A DNA stretch of 64,000 bases from Citricoccus sp. CH26A (GTDB lineage: Bacteria > Actinomycetota > Actinomycetes > Actinomycetales > Micrococcaceae), in contig NZ_AFXQ01000003.1 of the NCBI RefSeq assembly GCF_000224415.1, positions 62,001 through 126,000 on the forward strand, given 5' to 3'. Below are positions 55,355-63,231 of this stretch, piece after piece (the first letter of the stretch is position 1; every line of letters starts with the position of its first letter). The notes under the pieces are model-generated. The model ran no database searches, had not been told where the DNA came from, and saw only the letters and a list, made by a program, of their open reading frames with translations. A program made the position numbers and the translations under genes.

Positions 55355-56068
55355 TCAGCTGAGGTCCGAGTGGGAGGGGTTCTCGGTGTGGTCCTCGAGG
55401 GCCCCGAAGACCGTGACGTCCGCCAGCTCGGTCCAGCCCAGGTGCCCGTACAGGGCCTGCCCCTCGGCGCCGGCCACCAGCAGGCCCTCCTGCACGTCGT
55501 GCTCGAGGGCGAGGGAGGCCAGGTAGCGCATGACGAGCGAGCCCAGGCCCTGACGGCGGAACTCGGGGGAGGTCCAGATCCGGTCGAACACCGCGTAGCC
55601 GTCCACGGCGGCCACCCGGCCCCGGGCGGCCACGGCGCCGGCCCCGGCGGCGTGCTGGTCCGTGGAGGTGATGGTCAGCAGGAACCAGTCCGGTTCGTTG
55701 CGCTCGATCGCGGCCTCGAACTCCTCCGGCACGATCGGTGCCTCGACGTCCTGGCCGGTCATGTCCACCACCATGAGCTTCTCGCCCGTGGAGACCCGCT
55801 TCAGCGGCACGCCCTCCGGGATGGCCGGGGCGGTGCCCACGACGGTGAGCAGCCGGCCCGGGTGCTGCTGGACCTCGACCGAGGCGGCCGTCAGGGCGTC
55901 CTCGTCGGGATTGGCGAGTACGTACTCCCAGTCCTGGCCGGCCGTGGACTGGTGCCCGGTGCGCAGCGAGGCGTGGACGGGGCCGTCGTGGCGTACCTCG
56001 TAGTCGCGGCACCGGGACCACCCGGTGACCCACGTGCTGACCAGAGCGTCGTTCAGGGCAGAAGTCAT
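55355..56068 (-). CDS. GNAT-family N-acetyltransferase
   Basis: A 237-residue acetyltransferase-fold protein. The conserved acetyl-CoA loop is IWTSPEFRRQGLGSLVMRYLASLA near residue 170, and the C-terminal beta strand GLLVAGAEGQALYGHLGWT is typical of GNATs. The N-terminal half is divergent. The substrate is unknown. The stop overlaps a CTG that may start the helicase. The gene diverges from the TrhO gene, and its TAGTCT hexamer lies 6 nt before the ATG. Confidence 0.85.
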   Translation of the reverse strand: MTSALNDALVSTWVTGWSRCRDYEVRHDGPVHASLRTGHQSTAGQDWEYVLANPDEDALTAASVEVQQHPGRLLTVVGTAPAIPEGVPLKRVSTGEKLMVVDMTGQDVEAPIVPEEFEAAIERNEPDWFLLTITSTDQHAAGAGAVAARGRVAAVDGYAVFDRIWTSPEFRRQGLGSLVMRYLASLALEHDVQEGLLVAGAEGQALYGHLGWTELADVTVFGALEDHTENPSHSDLS

Positions 56069-56074
56069 GGCAAG

Positions 56075-56080
56075 AGACTA
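56075..56080 (-). promoter_or_regulatory. Leaderless -10 hexamer (TAGTCT on minus strand)
   Basis: TAGTCT on the minus strand ends 6 nt before the GNAT ATG at 56068. Confidence 0.5.
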
Positions 56081-56191
56081 GCCCGTGACGTCGGGGGACC
56101 GCACGGGCATACCAACTCCCTGTCCAAAACGTCACCTGGGGGTAGTCTGCAGTCCACCGTCGACCCTGGCAACCACCCGGCCGCGTCCCAC

Positions 56192-56197
56192 TACCCT
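56192..56197 (+). promoter_or_regulatory. Leaderless -10 hexamer TACCCT
   Basis: TACCCT ends 7 nt before the GTG of trhO at 56205. Confidence 0.5.
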
Positions 56198-56204
56198 TGG
56201 AGCG

Positions 56205-57101
56205 GTGAGCCAGTCCAAGATCGCCCTCTACTACCGCTTCGCCCCCGTGGCCGACCCCGAGGCCGTGCGGCTCTGGCAACACGCCCTTGCCGAACGCTGG
56301 GGACTGACCGGCCGGATCATCGTGGCCCCCCACGGCATCAACGGCACGGTCGGCGGGCCGATCGACGCGGTCAAGCAGTACGTCAAGACCACCCGGACCT
56401 ATCCGCCGTTCGCAGGCCTGGAGGTCAAGTGGTCGGACGGGTCCGCCGAGGACTTCCCCCGGCTCTCCGTGAAGGTCCGGCCCGAACTGGTCGCCTTCGA
56501 CGTCCCCGGGGAGGTCACGGTCACCGCCGACGGGGTGCGGGACACGGGCACCCACCTGGACCCGGAGGCCCTGCACCGCCTCGTCGCCGAGAAGCGCGAC
56601 GCCGGCACGCCCGTGGTGTTCTTCGACGGGCGCAACGCGGTGGAGGCCAAGATCGGCCGGTTCCGCGACGCCGTCGTGCCGGACACCACGACCACGCGCG
56701 ACTTCGTGGCCGAACTGGACTCCGGCAAGTACGACCACCTCAAGGACCAGCCGGTGGTCACCTACTGCACCGGCGGCATCCGTTGCGAGGTGCTGACGGC
56801 CCTGATGCACCACCGCGGCTTCGGCGAGGTCTACCAACTGGACGGCGGGATCGTCCGCTACGGCGAGGCCTTCGGGGACGCCGGGCTGTGGGAGGGCTCG
56901 CTGGCCGTCTTCGACCGCCGGATGCGCGTGGAGTTCTCCGACCAGGCCGCCGTGGTCGGCCGCTGCAGCGTGTGCGGGACGCCGACCGCCGAACTGCGCA
57001 ATTGCGCCGATGCCTCCTGCAAGACGCTGGACACCGTCTGCGACGGTTGTGCCGAGGCCACCCCGGACCGGGTCTGCGCGGTATGCACAATGGACGCATG
57101 A
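56205..57101 (+). CDS. trhO: tRNA uridine 5-hydroxylase TrhO (rhodanese-like)
   Basis: A 298-residue member of the UPF0176/YceA family, which makes 5-hydroxyuridine at tRNA position 34 with oxygen. It has the N-terminal YceA domain with [11 protein letters not shown], and the rhodanese domain with [19 protein letters not shown] and active-site C188 in [12 protein letters not shown]-terminal tail carries cysteine pairs ([20 protein letters not shown]) that look zinc-binding. Its stop overlaps the methyltransferase start (ATGA). Confidence 0.92.
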   Translation: MSQSKIALYYRFAPVADPEAVRLWQHALAERWGLTGRIIVAPHGINGTVGGPIDAVKQYVKTTRTYPPFAGLEVKWSDGSAEDFPRLSVKVRPELVAFDVPGEVTVTADGVRDTGTHLDPEALHRLVAEKRDAGTPVVFFDGRNAVEAKIGRFRDAVVPDTTTTRDFVAELDSGKYDHLKDQPVVTYCTGGIRCEVLTALMHHRGFGEVYQLDGGIVRYGEAFGDAGLWEGSLAVFDRRMRVEFSDQAAVVGRCSVCGTPTAELRNCADASCKTLDTVCDGCAEATPDRVCAVCTMDA

Positions 57102-58684
57102 GCCAGATGCACGAACCCCCGCCGCCCGGCCGGGACCGGGACGCGATCACCCGCCTCGCGGCCGGCCTGCGCGCCCTGCCCTACACCACGGACGCGGTCG
57201 GGGACCTACTCGGGGAGACGGCCGGGGCCGCGCTGGACCGCGAGCAGGCCGAGCCGGCCCGACGGCGCGTGGCCCAGGTGCTGCACGACGACGGCGCCCC
57301 CGCCTCCCAGCGCGCGCTCGCCGCCGTCGTGTCCTGCTGGATGCTCGGCGACGCGGTGCCGGTCGGGGCGCTGGATGCCGCGCTGCCCTCGCTGGGGGCC
57401 GGCGGGGCGGCGGGACTGAACCTCGGCCGGATCGACGAGGAGCACTTCCACCCCGTCGTGGACCTGTCGCCCTACTCCGCGGATGACCTCGGCGAGGCGT
57501 GGATCGCCAGCGACCGGACCGCGCTGCAGAGCCGCGGCGTGCTGCCGCCCTGGCACGTCCTGGGCATCGGCCGGGCCTCGTTGACCCTGGCCGGGAACGT
57601 CATCCGCCGGCCGGTCGCCCGGGCCCTGGACCTCGGGGTCGGCTGCGGCATCCAGACCCTGCACCTGCTCGCGCACGCCGGGCACGTCACGGCCACGGAC
57701 CTGTCCGGGCGCGCCCTGGACTTCACCGCCTTCAACCTGGTGCTCAACGCCGAGGCGCTGGGCCTGGACCCGGACGAGGACCCCTTCGCCCCGGGCGGGC
57801 GGGTCACCCTCCGGGCCGGGGACCTGCTCGACCCGGTGGCCGGGGAGCGGTTCGACCTGGTGGTCTCCAACCCGCCGTTCGTCATCACGCCGCGCACGGC
57901 GGGCGACGCGGACGGCATCAACACCTACCGCGACGGCGGCCGGGAGGGAGACCGGCTGCTCGCCGACCTCGTGCGCCGGCTGCCGGGGCACCTCGAACCG
58001 GGCGGGACGGCGCAATTGCTGGGCAACTGGGAACTCCACGCCGCGGACGGCGGCTGGGACGCCCGGCTGCGCGACTGGATCCCGGCCGGCACCGACGCCT
58101 GGCTCATCCAGCGCGACGTGGCCGATCCGGCCCGCTACGCCGAGACGTGGCTGCAGGACTCCTCCGAGCAGTACGACCCGGCCGGCTACGCGGCCGGCTA
58201 CCGGCGTTACCTGGAGGACTTCGACGCCCGGGGCGTGGCCGCCGTCGGGTTCGGCTACCTGTGGCTGCGCCGCCCGGAGGCCCGGCGGGCCGGGCGGGTC
58301 CGGGTCGAGGACCTCCAGGGCGAGCTGCAGCAGCCCCTGGGTCCGGCCTGGGGCGCGGCGGTGGAGCGGTGGGACCTCGTGGAGGGACAGTCCCTGCCCG
58401 CCCTGCACGTGCGGGTCCCGGCGGACGTCACGGAGGAGAGGCACCAGCGGTTCGGCGCCGAGCACCCCGAGGTCATCCTGGCCCGTCAGGGCGGTGGGTT
58501 CCGTCGGGTGGCCCACCTGGACACCGCCACCGCCGGGTTCCTCTCGGCGGCGGACGGCGAGTTCACCGTCGGCCAGCTGACCGGGGCCGTCGCGGGGCTG
58601 CTGGAACTGGACGCGGAGGCCGAGGGAGCCCTGACGGAGGCCGTGCGGCACCTGCTCCTGGAGGGATTCCTCGAGGCAGTGTGA
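57098..58684 (+). CDS. N5-glutamine/RlmG-like methyltransferase with extra N- and C-domains
   Basis: A 528-residue protein. The N-terminal ~170 residues are a helical domain, followed by a class I methyltransferase with SAM motif [20 protein letters not shown] and catalytic NPPF (258-261). That motif marks methyltransferases acting on planar nitrogens (Gln, Ade, Gua). The C-terminal ~150 residues are probably a winged domain ending in a helix. Actinobacterial proteins of this layout have no proven substrate. The start overlaps the trhO stop (ATGA), so co-translation with a tRNA-modifying enzyme suggests an RNA or translation-factor substrate, by inference. Confidence 0.85.
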   Translation: MSQMHEPPPPGRDRDAITRLAAGLRALPYTTDAVGDLLGETAGAALDREQAEPARRRVAQVLHDDGAPASQRALAAVVSCWMLGDAVPVGALDAALPSLGAGGAAGLNLGRIDEEHFHPVVDLSPYSADDLGEAWIASDRTALQSRGVLPPWHVLGIGRASLTLAGNVIRRPVARALDLGVGCGIQTLHLLAHAGHVTATDLSGRALDFTAFNLVLNAEALGLDPDEDPFAPGGRVTLRAGDLLDPVAGERFDLVVSNPPFVITPRTAGDADGINTYRDGGREGDRLLADLVRRLPGHLEPGGTAQLLGNWELHAADGGWDARLRDWIPAGTDAWLIQRDVADPARYAETWLQDSSEQYDPAGYAAGYRRYLEDFDARGVAAVGFGYLWLRRPEARRAGRVRVEDLQGELQQPLGPAWGAAVERWDLVEGQSLPALHVRVPADVTEERHQRFGAEHPEVILARQGGGFRRVAHLDTATAGFLSAADGEFTVGQLTGAVAGLLELDAEAEGALTEAVRHLLLEGFLEAV

Positions 58685-58712
58685 AGCACCTCACGCGAAA
58701 TGTGAAACACCT
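58681..58712 (+). promoter_or_regulatory. Candidate operator: two GTGAA(G/A)CACCT repeats
   Basis: GTGAAGCACCT (58681-58691) and GTGAAACACCT (58702-58712) differ at one base and are 21 bp apart, two helical turns. They end just before the -10 TAGAAT of the ArsR-like gene, so they cover the -35 region. An autoregulatory role is the simplest reading. Confidence 0.55.
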
Positions 58713-58715
58713 GCC

Positions 58716-58721
58716 TAGAAT
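58716..58721 (+). promoter_or_regulatory. Leaderless -10 hexamer TAGAAT
   Basis: TAGAAT ends 8 nt before the ATG at 58730, without a ribosome site. Confidence 0.55.
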
Positions 58722-58729
58722 GTCTGTCC

Positions 58730-59377
58730 ATGACCGAACTTGAGACCGCTCCGGCCCCCGGGAGCGAGTCGGACCAGGGCGGGCGCCGGCCCGTCGTCAT
58801 CTCCGACCCGCAGGCCATCCGGGCGCTGGCCCACGAGGCCCGGCTGGAGGCGCTCGAGGAGCTGTACGCGTCCCAGTCCACCCGCACGGCCACCGAGCTG
58901 GCCTCCCGCTGCGGTCTCTCGCCCTCGGCCATGAGCTACCACCTGCGTGCCCTGGAGAAATACGGCTTCGTCGAGCGCTCGCCCTCGGAGGGGGACGGCC
59001 GGGAGCGGCGGTGGAAGGCCGCCGGGTACTCCCTGCTGGTGGACTCGCTGAACCACACCCCGACCTCCAAGCTGGCGTTCATCGACGTCCAGCTCAACAC
59101 CTTCCGCGACCGGATCATGAAGGAGGTCGCCCGCCGCGAGGCGGAGGACAAGGAGGCCGAACGGTCCGCCGAGGTCCGCCGTCCGCCGGTGCTGTCCACC
59201 GGGATGATCTTCGTCGACTCGCAGCAGCGGGCGGAGTTCCAGTCCCGCCTGGCGGCCCTGATCGACGAGTTCGAGGAGCTCAATCCCGCCTCGGAGCGCT
59301 CGGTGGACGCCGAGCGCGTCTACTACCTGGTCTCCGTCCTCGCCGACGCGGCGCCCGGCCCCGCCGACACGGCCTGA
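58730..59377 (+). CDS. ArsR-like winged-helix transcriptional regulator
   Basis: A 215-residue regulator with an ArsR-type winged helix near residues 25-100: IRALAHEARLEALEELYAS, TELASRCGLSPSAMSYHLRALEKYGFVERS and a GRERRWKAA wing. The C-terminal half has charged helices (MKEVARREAEDKEAERSAEVRR) that probably dimerise. The Cys metal-binding box (ELCVCDL) is absent, so it is not a metal sensor of the ArsR/SmtB type; the signal is unknown. A repeat pair upstream looks like its own operator. It lies before topA, separated by a terminator. Confidence 0.85.
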   Translation: MTELETAPAPGSESDQGGRRPVVISDPQAIRALAHEARLEALEELYASQSTRTATELASRCGLSPSAMSYHLRALEKYGFVERSPSEGDGRERRWKAAGYSLLVDSLNHTPTSKLAFIDVQLNTFRDRIMKEVARREAEDKEAERSAEVRRPPVLSTGMIFVDSQQRAEFQSRLAALIDEFEELNPASERSVDAERVYYLVSVLADAAPGPADTA

Positions 59378-59379
59378 TC

Positions 59380-59400
59380 CGGCACCGGTCGCCGGTGCCG
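59380..59400 (+). terminator. Hairpin terminator after the ArsR-like gene
   Basis: CGGCACCGG-tcg-CCGGTGCCG forms a perfect 9-bp stem, directly after the stop codon and just before the topA -10. Confidence 0.6.
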
Positions 59401-59401
59401 T

Positions 59402-59433
59402 TACATTAGAGGGGCACCGGGCGGTCCGCCCGG
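59402..59433 (+). promoter_or_regulatory. topA promoter -10 TACATT and leader hairpin
   Basis: TACATT (59402-59407) is followed by a leader containing a perfect 7-bp hairpin CCGGGCG-gtc-CGCCCGG (59417-59433). A GAAGGAG ribosome site then precedes the GTG at 59453. Confidence 0.5.
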
Positions 59434-59452
59434 CGACCGAGAAGGAGCCTGA

Positions 59453-62200
59453 GTGTCAGAGAAGGTCGACGGGACCAAACTCGTCATCGTGGAGTCCCCC
59501 GCCAAGAGCAAGTCCATCGCCAAGTACCTGGGCGAGGGATGGGTGGTGGATGCCTCGGCCGGTCACATCCGGGACCTCCCGCAGCCCTCGGACCTGCCGG
59601 CGGACATGAAGAAGGGTCCGTACGGCAAGTTCGCCGTGGACACCACCAACGGCTTCGAGCCCTACTACGTGGTGTACCCGGACAAGAAGAAGCGGGTCAC
59701 CGAGCTCAAGCGCGAGCTCAAGGACGCCTCCGCCCTCTACCTCGCCACGGACGCCGACCGCGAGGGCGAGGCCATCGCGTGGCACCTGCTGCAGGAGCTC
59801 AAGCCCAAGGTCCCCGTCTACCGGATGACCTTCACGGAGATCACCAAGGAGGGCATCGCCCGCGGCCTGGAGAACATCCGCGAGATCGACGCCGATCTCG
59901 TGGACGCCCAGGAGACGCGCCGCATCCTGGACCGGCTCTTCGGCTACGAGATCTCCCCGGTGCTGTGGCGCAAGGTGGCCCGTGGCCTGTCGGCCGGTCG
60001 CGTGCAGTCCGTGGCCACCCGGCTCGTCGTCGAGCGCGAGCGCGAGCGCATGGCGTTCGTGCCGGCCTCGTACTGGGACCTGGACGGCACGTTCACCGCG
60101 CAGGAGGGTTCCGGCGCGGGGGAGTCCTTCACCGCCCGGCTGGCCACCGTGGACGGCCGGCGGATCGCCAGCGGCCGGGACTTCACGGACCGCGGGGTGC
60201 TCAAGGACTCCGCCGAGGGCAAGGTCGCCACGCTGACCGAGGCCACCGCGACCGCCCTGGCCGAGGGCCTGCAGGGCGCGGCGTTCACCGTGGACTCGGT
60301 GGAGGACAAGCCCTACACCCGCCGCCCGGCGGCCCCGTTCACCACCTCCACGTTGCAGCAGGAGGCCTCGCGCAAGCTGCGGTTCTCCTCGCGGGTCACC
60401 ATGCAGGTGGCGCAGCGGCTGTACGAGAACGGTTACATCACCTACATGCGTACGGACTCGGTGATGCTCTCCGACGAGGCGATCACCGCCGCCCGCCGGC
60501 AGGCCACCGAGCTCTACGGCCCGGAGTCCATCCCGCAGGCCAAGCGCGTGTACAAGGCGAAGAACGACTCGGCGCAGGAGGCCCACGAGGCCATCCGCCC
60601 CGCCGGCGACTCCTTCCGCACCCCCGGGCAGGTCTCCGGCGCGCTGCGCGGGGACGAGTTCCGCCTCTACGAGCTGATCTGGAAGCGCACCATCGCCTCC
60701 CAGATGGCCGACGCCAAGGGCTACACGGCCACCGTGAAGCTCTCCGGGACCGCCACCGGTGGCGAGGTCGCCGGGTTCACGGCCTCGGGCACGGTCATCA
60801 CCTTCCCCGGCTTCCTGGCCGCCTATGAGGAGGGCCGGGACACCGAGTCGGAGAAGCCGGAGGGCAAGGACAAGCGCCTGCCGGACCTGGCCGCCGGCCA
60901 GTCCCTCACGGGCCGGGACGTCATCGCCTCCGGCCACGAGACGAGCCCGCCGCCGCGGTACACCGAGGCGTCCATCGTCGCCGAGCTGGAGAAGCGCGAG
61001 ATCGGCCGGCCGTCCACCTACGCGCCGACCATCTCGACGATCATGGACCGCGGTTACGTGACCAAGCGCGGCAACGCCCTGGTCCCGTCCTGGACGGCCT
61101 TCAGCGTCATCCGCCTGCTCGAGGAGCACTTCGGCCGGTACGTCGACTACGACTTCACCGCCCGGATGGAGGACGACCTGGACCGGATCGCCGCCGGCGA
61201 GCTCCAGCGGGAGGCCTGGCTGCAGGCCTTCTACTTCGGTGCCGAGTCCGGCACCGAGGGGCTCAAGGCCGTGGTGGACAACCTGGGCGACATCGACGCC
61301 CGGGCCGTGAACTCCATCCCCGTGGCCGAGGGCATCACCCTGCGGGTGGGCAAGTTCGGCCCCTACCTGGAGAAGGACCTGCCGGCGGACGCCCCCGAGG
61401 GCACCGACCCGGAGCGCGCCAACGTCCCCGAGGACCTGGCCCCGGACGAGCTGACCCCGGCCAAGGCCGAGGAGCTCTTCGCCACCGCGGGGCCCTCGGA
61501 GCGCGTGCTCGGGGTGGACCCGGAGAGCGGGCGGACGATCGTGGCCAAGGACGGCCGCTACGGCCCGTACGTCACCGAGGTCATCGAGGAGATGACCGAG
61601 GAGCAGCTAGCGGCCTGGATGGAGGCCCAGCCCACCGAGTACTACAAGAACGGCAAGCCGAAGCCGAAGAAGAAGCCGGCCAAGGTCAAGCCGCGCACCG
61701 GCTCGCTGTTCAAGTCCATGTCCCTGGAGACGATCACCCTCGAGGACGCCCTGAAGCTGATGAGCCTGCCGCGCGTGGTGGGCCAGGACGCCGAGGGCAC
61801 CGAGATCACCGTGCAGAACGGGCGCTTCGGGCCCTACCTGAAGAAGGGCACGGACTCCCGCTCGCTGGAGTCCGAGGACCAGATCTTCACCATCACGCTC
61901 CAGCAGGCGCTGGACATCTACGCCCAGCCCAAGCAGCGCGGCCGCGGGGCGGCCAAGCCGCCGCTGGCGGAGTTCGGCGAGGACCCCGTCTCGGGGAAGA
62001 AGGTGGTCGTCAAGGAGGGCCGCTTCGGACCCTACGTGACGGACGGTGAGACCAACATCACCGTGCCGCGGTCAATGGACCCGGAGTCGCTGACCGCCCA
62101 GCAGGCCTACGAACTGCTGGCGGACAAGCGGGCCAAGGGCCCGGCGAAGAAGCCGGCGCGCAAGCCGGCGGCGCGGTCAAAGAGCGCGGCGAAGAAGTAG
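59453..62200 (+). CDS. topA: DNA topoisomerase I
   Basis: A 915-residue type IA topoisomerase that relaxes negative supercoils. It has an N-terminal Toprim domain (KLVIVESPAKSKSIAKYLG; DADREGEAIAWHL), and the catalytic core with active-site Y331 in GYITYMRTDS. The C-terminal region carries at least four repeats ending in GR(Y/F)GPY or GKFGPYL, and a final Lys/Ala-rich tail (KKPARKPAARSKSAAKK). Zinc fingers of the E. coli enzyme are absent; basic repeats replace them, as is typical of actinobacteria. The GTG has a GAAGGAG site. Confidence 0.97.
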   Translation: MSEKVDGTKLVIVESPAKSKSIAKYLGEGWVVDASAGHIRDLPQPSDLPADMKKGPYGKFAVDTTNGFEPYYVVYPDKKKRVTELKRELKDASALYLATDADREGEAIAWHLLQELKPKVPVYRMTFTEITKEGIARGLENIREIDADLVDAQETRRILDRLFGYEISPVLWRKVARGLSAGRVQSVATRLVVERERERMAFVPASYWDLDGTFTAQEGSGAGESFTARLATVDGRRIASGRDFTDRGVLKDSAEGKVATLTEATATALAEGLQGAAFTVDSVEDKPYTRRPAAPFTTSTLQQEASRKLRFSSRVTMQVAQRLYENGYITYMRTDSVMLSDEAITAARRQATELYGPESIPQAKRVYKAKNDSAQEAHEAIRPAGDSFRTPGQVSGALRGDEFRLYELIWKRTIASQMADAKGYTATVKLSGTATGGEVAGFTASGTVITFPGFLAAYEEGRDTESEKPEGKDKRLPDLAAGQSLTGRDVIASGHETSPPPRYTEASIVAELEKREIGRPSTYAPTISTIMDRGYVTKRGNALVPSWTAFSVIRLLEEHFGRYVDYDFTARMEDDLDRIAAGELQREAWLQAFYFGAESGTEGLKAVVDNLGDIDARAVNSIPVAEGITLRVGKFGPYLEKDLPADAPEGTDPERANVPEDLAPDELTPAKAEELFATAGPSERVLGVDPESGRTIVAKDGRYGPYVTEVIEEMTEEQLAAWMEAQPTEYYKNGKPKPKKKPAKVKPRTGSLFKSMSLETITLEDALKLMSLPRVVGQDAEGTEITVQNGRFGPYLKKGTDSRSLESEDQIFTITLQQALDIYAQPKQRGRGAAKPPLAEFGEDPVSGKKVVVKEGRFGPYVTDGETNITVPRSMDPESLTAQQAYELLADKRAKGPAKKPARKPAARSKSAAKK

Positions 62201-62202
62201 CC

Positions 62203-63231
62203 ATGCGCCTGGGTGTGCTGGACATCGGCTCGAACACCGTCCACCTGCTGCTGGTGGACGCCCACCCGGGCGCGCGCCCGTCCGCCTACGCGGACCACAA
62301 GCGCTCACTGTCCCTGCTGCAGCACCAGGACGAGCAGGGGCGGATCGAGACCTCCGGCCAGGACGCCCTGGTCACCTTCATCCAGGAGGCGGTCAAGTTC
62401 GCGGTGGCCAACGGTGCCGAGGACATGATCGCCTTCTGCACCTCGGCCATCCGCGAGTCCGCCAACGGTGCCGAGGTCCTGGACCGGGTGACCCGGGAGA
62501 CCTCCGTGCACCTGACCGAGCTCTCGGGGGACCAGGAGGCGGCCATGACCTACTTCGCGGTCCGCCGCTGGCAGGGCTGGGACGTGGGGTCCATCCTGAA
62601 CTTCGACATCGGCGGCGGGTCGTTCGAGATCGCCTACGGCACGGACGAGCTGCCCAGCCACGCGGTGTCCATCCCGCTCGGCGCCGGCCGGCTGACCCGG
62701 GACTGGCTGCCCGCGGACCCGCCGACCCCGAAGTCCATCAAGAAGCTGCGCAAGCACATCCGCTCCACCATGGACGAGACCGCCGCCGGGTTCCCGCCCA
62801 TGACGGCCCCGGTGCTGGTGACCGGTACGTCCAAGACCTTCCGCTCCCTGGCCCGGATCACCGGCGCGGCACCGCTCGCGGCCGGGGTCTTCGTCAAGCG
62901 GCACCTGCGGATCGAGGACCTCAAGCTGTGGGTGCACCGGATGGGGGCCATGAGCGCCAAGGAGCGTGCCGGGCTGCCCGGGGTCTCCGAGGTCCGGGCG
63001 GCCCAGATGCTCGCGGGCGGGCTGGCCGCGGAGGCGGCCATGGAGCGGTTCGGCGTCCCGATGCTGGAGATCTGCCCGTGGGCACTGCGCGAGGGACTGA
63101 TCATGCGTAGGCTGGATGCCTTGGTCCAGGAGGGCATCCTGGGCCAGGAGGCGGTCCGGGGCGTCGGCAACGTCCGGCTCAACCCGGACCCGATGCTGCC
63201 GGGCTTCTCCGTGGGGGTGACCGTTGACTGA
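62203..63231 (+). CDS. Ppx/GppA-family phosphatase
   Basis: A 342-residue exopolyphosphatase/pppGpp phosphatase-family protein with the ASKHA fold. Conserved segments are VLDIGSNTVHLLLVD at the N-terminus, CTSAIRESANG, and NFDIGGGSFEIAYG. The C-terminal HD-like domain of E. coli Ppx is missing, matching the short actinobacterial Ppx1/2 type. The start lies 2 nt after the topA stop. Its 3' end overlaps the next gene by 8 nt. Confidence 0.92.
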   Translation: MRLGVLDIGSNTVHLLLVDAHPGARPSAYADHKRSLSLLQHQDEQGRIETSGQDALVTFIQEAVKFAVANGAEDMIAFCTSAIRESANGAEVLDRVTRETSVHLTELSGDQEAAMTYFAVRRWQGWDVGSILNFDIGGGSFEIAYGTDELPSHAVSIPLGAGRLTRDWLPADPPTPKSIKKLRKHIRSTMDETAAGFPPMTAPVLVTGTSKTFRSLARITGAAPLAAGVFVKRHLRIEDLKLWVHRMGAMSAKERAGLPGVSEVRAAQMLAGGLAAEAAMERFGVPMLEICPWALREGLIMRRLDALVQEGILGQEAVRGVGNVRLNPDPMLPGFSVGVTVD

